Shown here piece by piece: positions 60,828 to 64,000 of a stretch of DNA of 64,000 bases (position 1 is its first letter; every line of letters begins with the position of its first letter). Both the position numbers and the translations under genes were made by a program. The notes beneath the pieces are model-generated. The model had not been told where the DNA came from and made no database searches. It saw nothing but the letters and a program-made list of their open reading frames with translations. The DNA is from JAQGMJ01 sp036498945 (GTDB lineage Bacteria; Pseudomonadota; Gammaproteobacteria; Burkholderiales; JAEUOS01): positions 38,641-102,640 of the forward strand of contig DASYEQ010000116.1 in assembly GCA_036498945.1 (NCBI GenBank), read 5' to 3'.

Positions 60828-61171
60828 CGAGTGATCCTCCTGAGTTGTTCTGATTGAGGCAGGCTTGTGAATGATACGGAGCCGGCGGCCTGCCGGGGCT
60901 ACGGAGTTCTACCTATGCCGCAGTGCGGGGGCGGCAAATCGGGCGGGCGGATTTACCGCGCCTTGTCGGATTTACCGGCGCTGCGCTTGAAACCGGCGGC
61001 CGGCGCCCCGATTTTCGCTCTCTTGGCAGAGGCAAAAATCCGGTACTTGCCAGCGTCATGCCGCATTCACACAAAGTTGGCCTCCGATTTGCTATGCTTT
61101 AACGCTTGAATCCGGGCCGGCGCGTGTTGGGCGGTTTGGCCGCCTCACCCCCGTCCCTTGCTGGAGATTTC
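60828..61171. promoter_or_regulatory. Divergent spacer between FecR-domain and COG0523 genes
   Basis: About 340 bp with no supportable gene. A possible -10 TATGCT lies at 61093-61098 but no well-spaced -35 was seen. The short ORF of 80 residues here has no coding character. A CTGGAGA ribosome site at 61161-61167 precedes the GTPase start. Confidence 0.4.
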
Positions 61172-62155
<984 letters not shown>

Positions 62156-62192
62156 TCGATCGTTCTTTTTTGAGTGTTTCAAGGGGAGATGC

Positions 62193-62642
62193 ATGGTACA
62201 GGCAGCAGCAGCGGCAAAACCCAAGGCAGCAGGGAAGATTCCGACCGAAGCGGAACTGCTCAAGATGCCAGCCAAGGACTACATGAACGAGGCGCAGTCG
62301 GCGTTCTTCCGCAACATGCTCGTCAACCTGAAGGAAGAGTTGATGACCAATGCGGGCGAGACTTCCGAGCACCTCCGTGAGACCCCTTCCGTGCCCGACC
62401 CGGCCGACCGCGCCACCATCGAGGAAGAGCACGCCCTTGAGCTGCGCACCCGCGATCGCGAGCGCAAGCTGATGAAAAAGATCGAGCAGGCGCTGCAACG
62501 CATCGAGTCGGGCGAATACGGCTACTGCGACGAGACCGGCGAGCCGATCGGCCTGAAGCGTCTCCTCGCCCGCCCCACTGCCACCCTCACCATCGAAGCG
62601 CAACAGCGCCGCGAGCTGAAACAGAAAATGTACGGGGAATAA
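62193..62642 (+). CDS. dksA: RNA polymerase-binding transcription factor DksA, single-cysteine type
   Basis: A 149-residue DksA that works with ppGpp at the RNA polymerase secondary channel. The coiled-coil tip Asp-Ala type motif is represented by DPADRATIEEE. The globular domain YGYCDETGEPIGLKRLLARPTATLTIEAQ keeps only one of the four zinc-finger cysteines of E. coli DksA; the others are T, T and A. So zinc is probably not bound, like the zinc-independent DksA forms in other proteobacteria. The GGGGAGA ribosome site is 7-13 nt upstream. Confidence 0.93.
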   Translation: MVQAAAAAKPKAAGKIPTEAELLKMPAKDYMNEAQSAFFRNMLVNLKEELMTNAGETSEHLRETPSVPDPADRATIEEEHALELRTRDRERKLMKKIEQALQRIESGEYGYCDETGEPIGLKRLLARPTATLTIEAQQRRELKQKMYGE

Positions 62643-62662
62643 ACTCCGGCAGACCCAAAACA

Positions 62663-62691
62663 AAAAACGGCGGGCTTCCCGCCGTTTTTTG
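62663..62691 (+). terminator. Strong terminator after dksA
   Basis: CGGCGGG, loop CTT, CCCGCCG, with an AAAAAA left flank and TTTTTT right flank (62663-62691). Rho-independent; the symmetric flanks could allow bidirectional use. Confidence 0.93.
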
Positions 62692-62779
62692 TGGGTGGCG
62701 CTGGCGCTTTTCACGCCGCTGCATGTTTCCCCACCGGCCGTTTACAACCGCCCCCGTGGCTCCGCCCGCAAAATTCCGC

Positions 62780-62785
62780 TATAAT
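62780..62785 (+). promoter_or_regulatory. -10 element of tRNA-Phe
   Basis: A perfect TATAAT lies 10 bp before the tRNA 5' end. No consensus -35 is evident at the right distance. Confidence 0.55.
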
Positions 62786-62795
62786 TATGGGCTTC

Positions 62796-62871
62796 GGCCA
62801 AGTAGCTCAGTCGGTAGAGCAGAGGATTGAAAATCCTTGTGTCGGTGGTTCGATTCCGCCCTTGGCCACCA
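62796..62871 (+). tRNA. tRNA-Phe (GAA)
   Basis: A 76-nt cloverleaf: acceptor GGCCAAG pairs with CTTGGCC, D-stem GCTC/GAGC, anticodon loop TTGAAAA with GAA, T-arm GGTGGTTCGATTCCGCC, and an encoded CCA end. The integrase gene 150 bp downstream indicates that its 3' end is the attachment site of an integrated element. Confidence 0.97.
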
Positions 62872-62876
62872 GGATT

Positions 62877-62915
62877 AAAAGCCCTTGATTCGTAACTGAT
62901 TCAGGGGCTTTTGCC
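62877..62915 (+). terminator. Terminator hairpin after tRNA-Phe
   Basis: AAAAGCCC / GGGCTTTT arms (62877-62884 and 62905-62912) with additional inner pairing (TTGATTC...), then TTGCC. A plausible end for the tRNA transcript, or part of the element's border. Confidence 0.6.
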
Positions 62916-63022
62916 TTTCTGGAGTCGCGTGATCCCTTGGTTTTGGTACACCAAGTGGGTACACTGTGCTATCAATTGCTCAAAAAAGCAGCAGGGCAAA
63001 ATTCCTGCGCCGCCGCCTTCAC

Positions 63023-64000
63023 ATGGCCTTGCCATTCGCCGGTCCGACCGGGATATACCAGCTTCGTCGTAAGGTGCCTGAAGAGCTTCACGCAGCCCTT
63101 GGAAGAGGGGAATACAAGCGCTCTTTGAAGACTCGCGACCCAGCGGAGGCAAAGCGCCGCTTCGCCGAGGAGTGGGAGAAGTCCGAGCAGGCGTTCGCGC
63201 TGGCGAGAGCGCAACTGGAAGGCGCCCAGGTGCTCACGGAGCGCGACATCCAACAACTGGCGGCACGATGGTTTCGGGCTGAATTTGAACGCTTGGAGCG
63301 ATCCGGGGAATTTGCCCAAGAGTTGGTGCCCGGCACCACATGGGGCTACGAATCGCCCGAGGGTGACTACACAGAGGGTCAAGAGTTGTGGACCATCCGC
63401 CAAGCCATCGCACTAGGCGAGGAGTGGGATTGGAATGAAATGGCCGCTGAGAACGCCAGAGCGGTTCTACGCGAACATGGAATCCCTTTTCCCAAGCCCG
63501 CGTCCTCCACTTTCAACGGCTTGATCCGCGCCTTTAGGACGCAACTGGAAGACCTCACTGAAATCGCCCTGAAAAGGCATCAGGGAAATTGGGCGGCGCA
63601 GCCAGACGTTATGCCGCACGGCGAACTCTCATTCGCCAAAAAGGTTTCACCGAGCAAGGGTAAGTCCCTGCTGGATTTATTCGAATCCTACGAGAGCGAG
63701 AAGATTCTCAATGATGGAAACGGCAGGGACGTCAAGAAGACCCTTACAACCTATCGCGCCATCATAGAGCGCTTCATCGAGCTTTCCGGTATCTCGCAAA
63801 TCAATGATCTCACCCGAGCAAGCATCGGGGAATTCCGAACTAAGCTGGCGAAGATGCCCGTAAAGGGCAATGGCATTCGCAGCATGTCGGCAGCGGAGAT
63901 GATCGCCGAAGCTGAAGCGAAAGGCCTTCCTACCCTCAGCGCGGCTACGATTAAGAACCAGCTTCGTGCTTTGTCGGCAGTGGTAGGGCATGGCGTACGT
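63023..64000 (+). CDS. Phage-type tyrosine integrase, 3' end beyond window
   Basis: An open frame from ATG 63023 to the window edge (326 codons, no stop). The N-terminus GPTGIYQLRRKVPEELHAALGRGEYKRSLKTRDPAEAKRR is typical of the DUF6538/SAM-like N-terminal part of tRNA-targeting integrases. The core-binding domain follows near residue 220-320 (SLLDLFESYESEKI, TTYRAIIERFIELSG). The catalytic R-K-H-R-Y residues lie beyond the window. It sits 152 bp after tRNA-Phe on the same strand, the usual layout of a genomic island inserted at a tRNA. Codon use is less GC-rich than the chromosome. Confidence 0.85.
   Translation, partial: MALPFAGPTGIYQLRRKVPEELHAALGRGEYKRSLKTRDPAEAKRRFAEEWEKSEQAFALARAQLEGAQVLTERDIQQLAARWFRAEFERLERSGEFAQELVPGTTWGYESPEGDYTEGQELWTIRQAIALGEEWDWNEMAAENARAVLREHGIPFPKPASSTFNGLIRAFRTQLEDLTEIALKRHQGNWAAQPDVMPHGELSFAKKVSPSKGKSLLDLFESYESEKILNDGNGRDVKKTLTTYRAIIERFIELSGISQINDLTRASIGEFRTKLAKMPVKGNGIRSMSAAEMIAEAEAKGLPTLSAATIKNQLRALSAVVGHGVR

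Overview
The window looks like chromosomal DNA of a high-GC betaproteobacterium, most likely in or near the Burkholderiales. The reasons are two Bug-type (TctC-like) solute-binding proteins, a pteridine reductase next to ttcA, ahcY led by a SAH riboswitch and followed by a holin-like gene and metF, metK divergent from two LpxL-like acyltransferases, and the dapF - DUF484 - xerC order. No taxon can be fixed from the sequence alone.

Layout. 0-8 kb: catabolic and amino-acid genes (partial Bug protein, enoyl-CoA hydratase with an IclR regulator and a candidate operator, RidA-like protein, YqaA membrane protein, ilvA, PhzF-like protein, FAD monooxygenase). 7-20 kb: tRNA and cofactor housekeeping (ttcA, pteridine reductase, MidA-like methyltransferase, cca, two GSTs, an NDUFA9-like protein, Slt lytic transglycosylase, 5-formyl-THF cyclo-ligase), with a tandem pair of TPR-glycosyltransferases between the pteridine reductase and the methyltransferase. 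20-29 kb: ketopantoate-reductase-like protein, a cluster of REP-like palindromes, a second Bug protein, DHH phosphoesterase, two unrecognised genes, an RsbRD-type histidine kinase facing a degenerate nucleotide cyclase, and exported proteins. 29-39 kb: an envelope-oriented cluster with three paralogous SPYAPPR membrane proteins, several tiny His/Tyr-rich lipoproteins, an OmpR-type two-component pair, TerC, a universal stress protein, a PH-domain protein and a flotillin-like protein. GTAA/GTTAC motif arrays recur in this cluster.

39-40.3 kb is a gene-poor stretch with palindromes and an orphan terminator. 40-48 kb holds an alanine-glyoxylate-type aminotransferase, a cyclase-FHA fusion, a TonB-like lipoprotein and a 1679-residue coiled-coil protein anchored by a C-terminal membrane segment. 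48-53.5 kb is the activated-methyl block: SAH riboswitch - ahcY - holin-like - metF, plus metK, with a CREST/ceramidase-like membrane protein between them. 53.6-62.7 kb is a mostly co-directional housekeeping run (two LpxL-like genes, marC, a 156-bp foldback element, dapF, DUF484, xerC with a repeat-containing tail, RlmI-like methyltransferase, COG0523 GTPase, single-cysteine DksA) with one FecR-domain gene opposed. At 62.8 kb lies tRNA-Phe, followed at once by a tyrosine-recombinase-type integrase that is open to the window edge: this is very probably the left border of an integrative element.

The best candidates for something undescribed are: (1) the giant tail-anchored coiled-coil protein with its cyclase-FHA and TonB-like neighbours; (2) the 29-39 kb envelope cluster, with an 11-bp phased GTAA array in front of terC and related motifs near the tiny lipoprotein genes; (3) a stem-loop covering the ribosome site of one tiny lipoprotein gene; and (4) the foldback element abutting dapF. 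Functions are inferred by reading translations; no database search was run.
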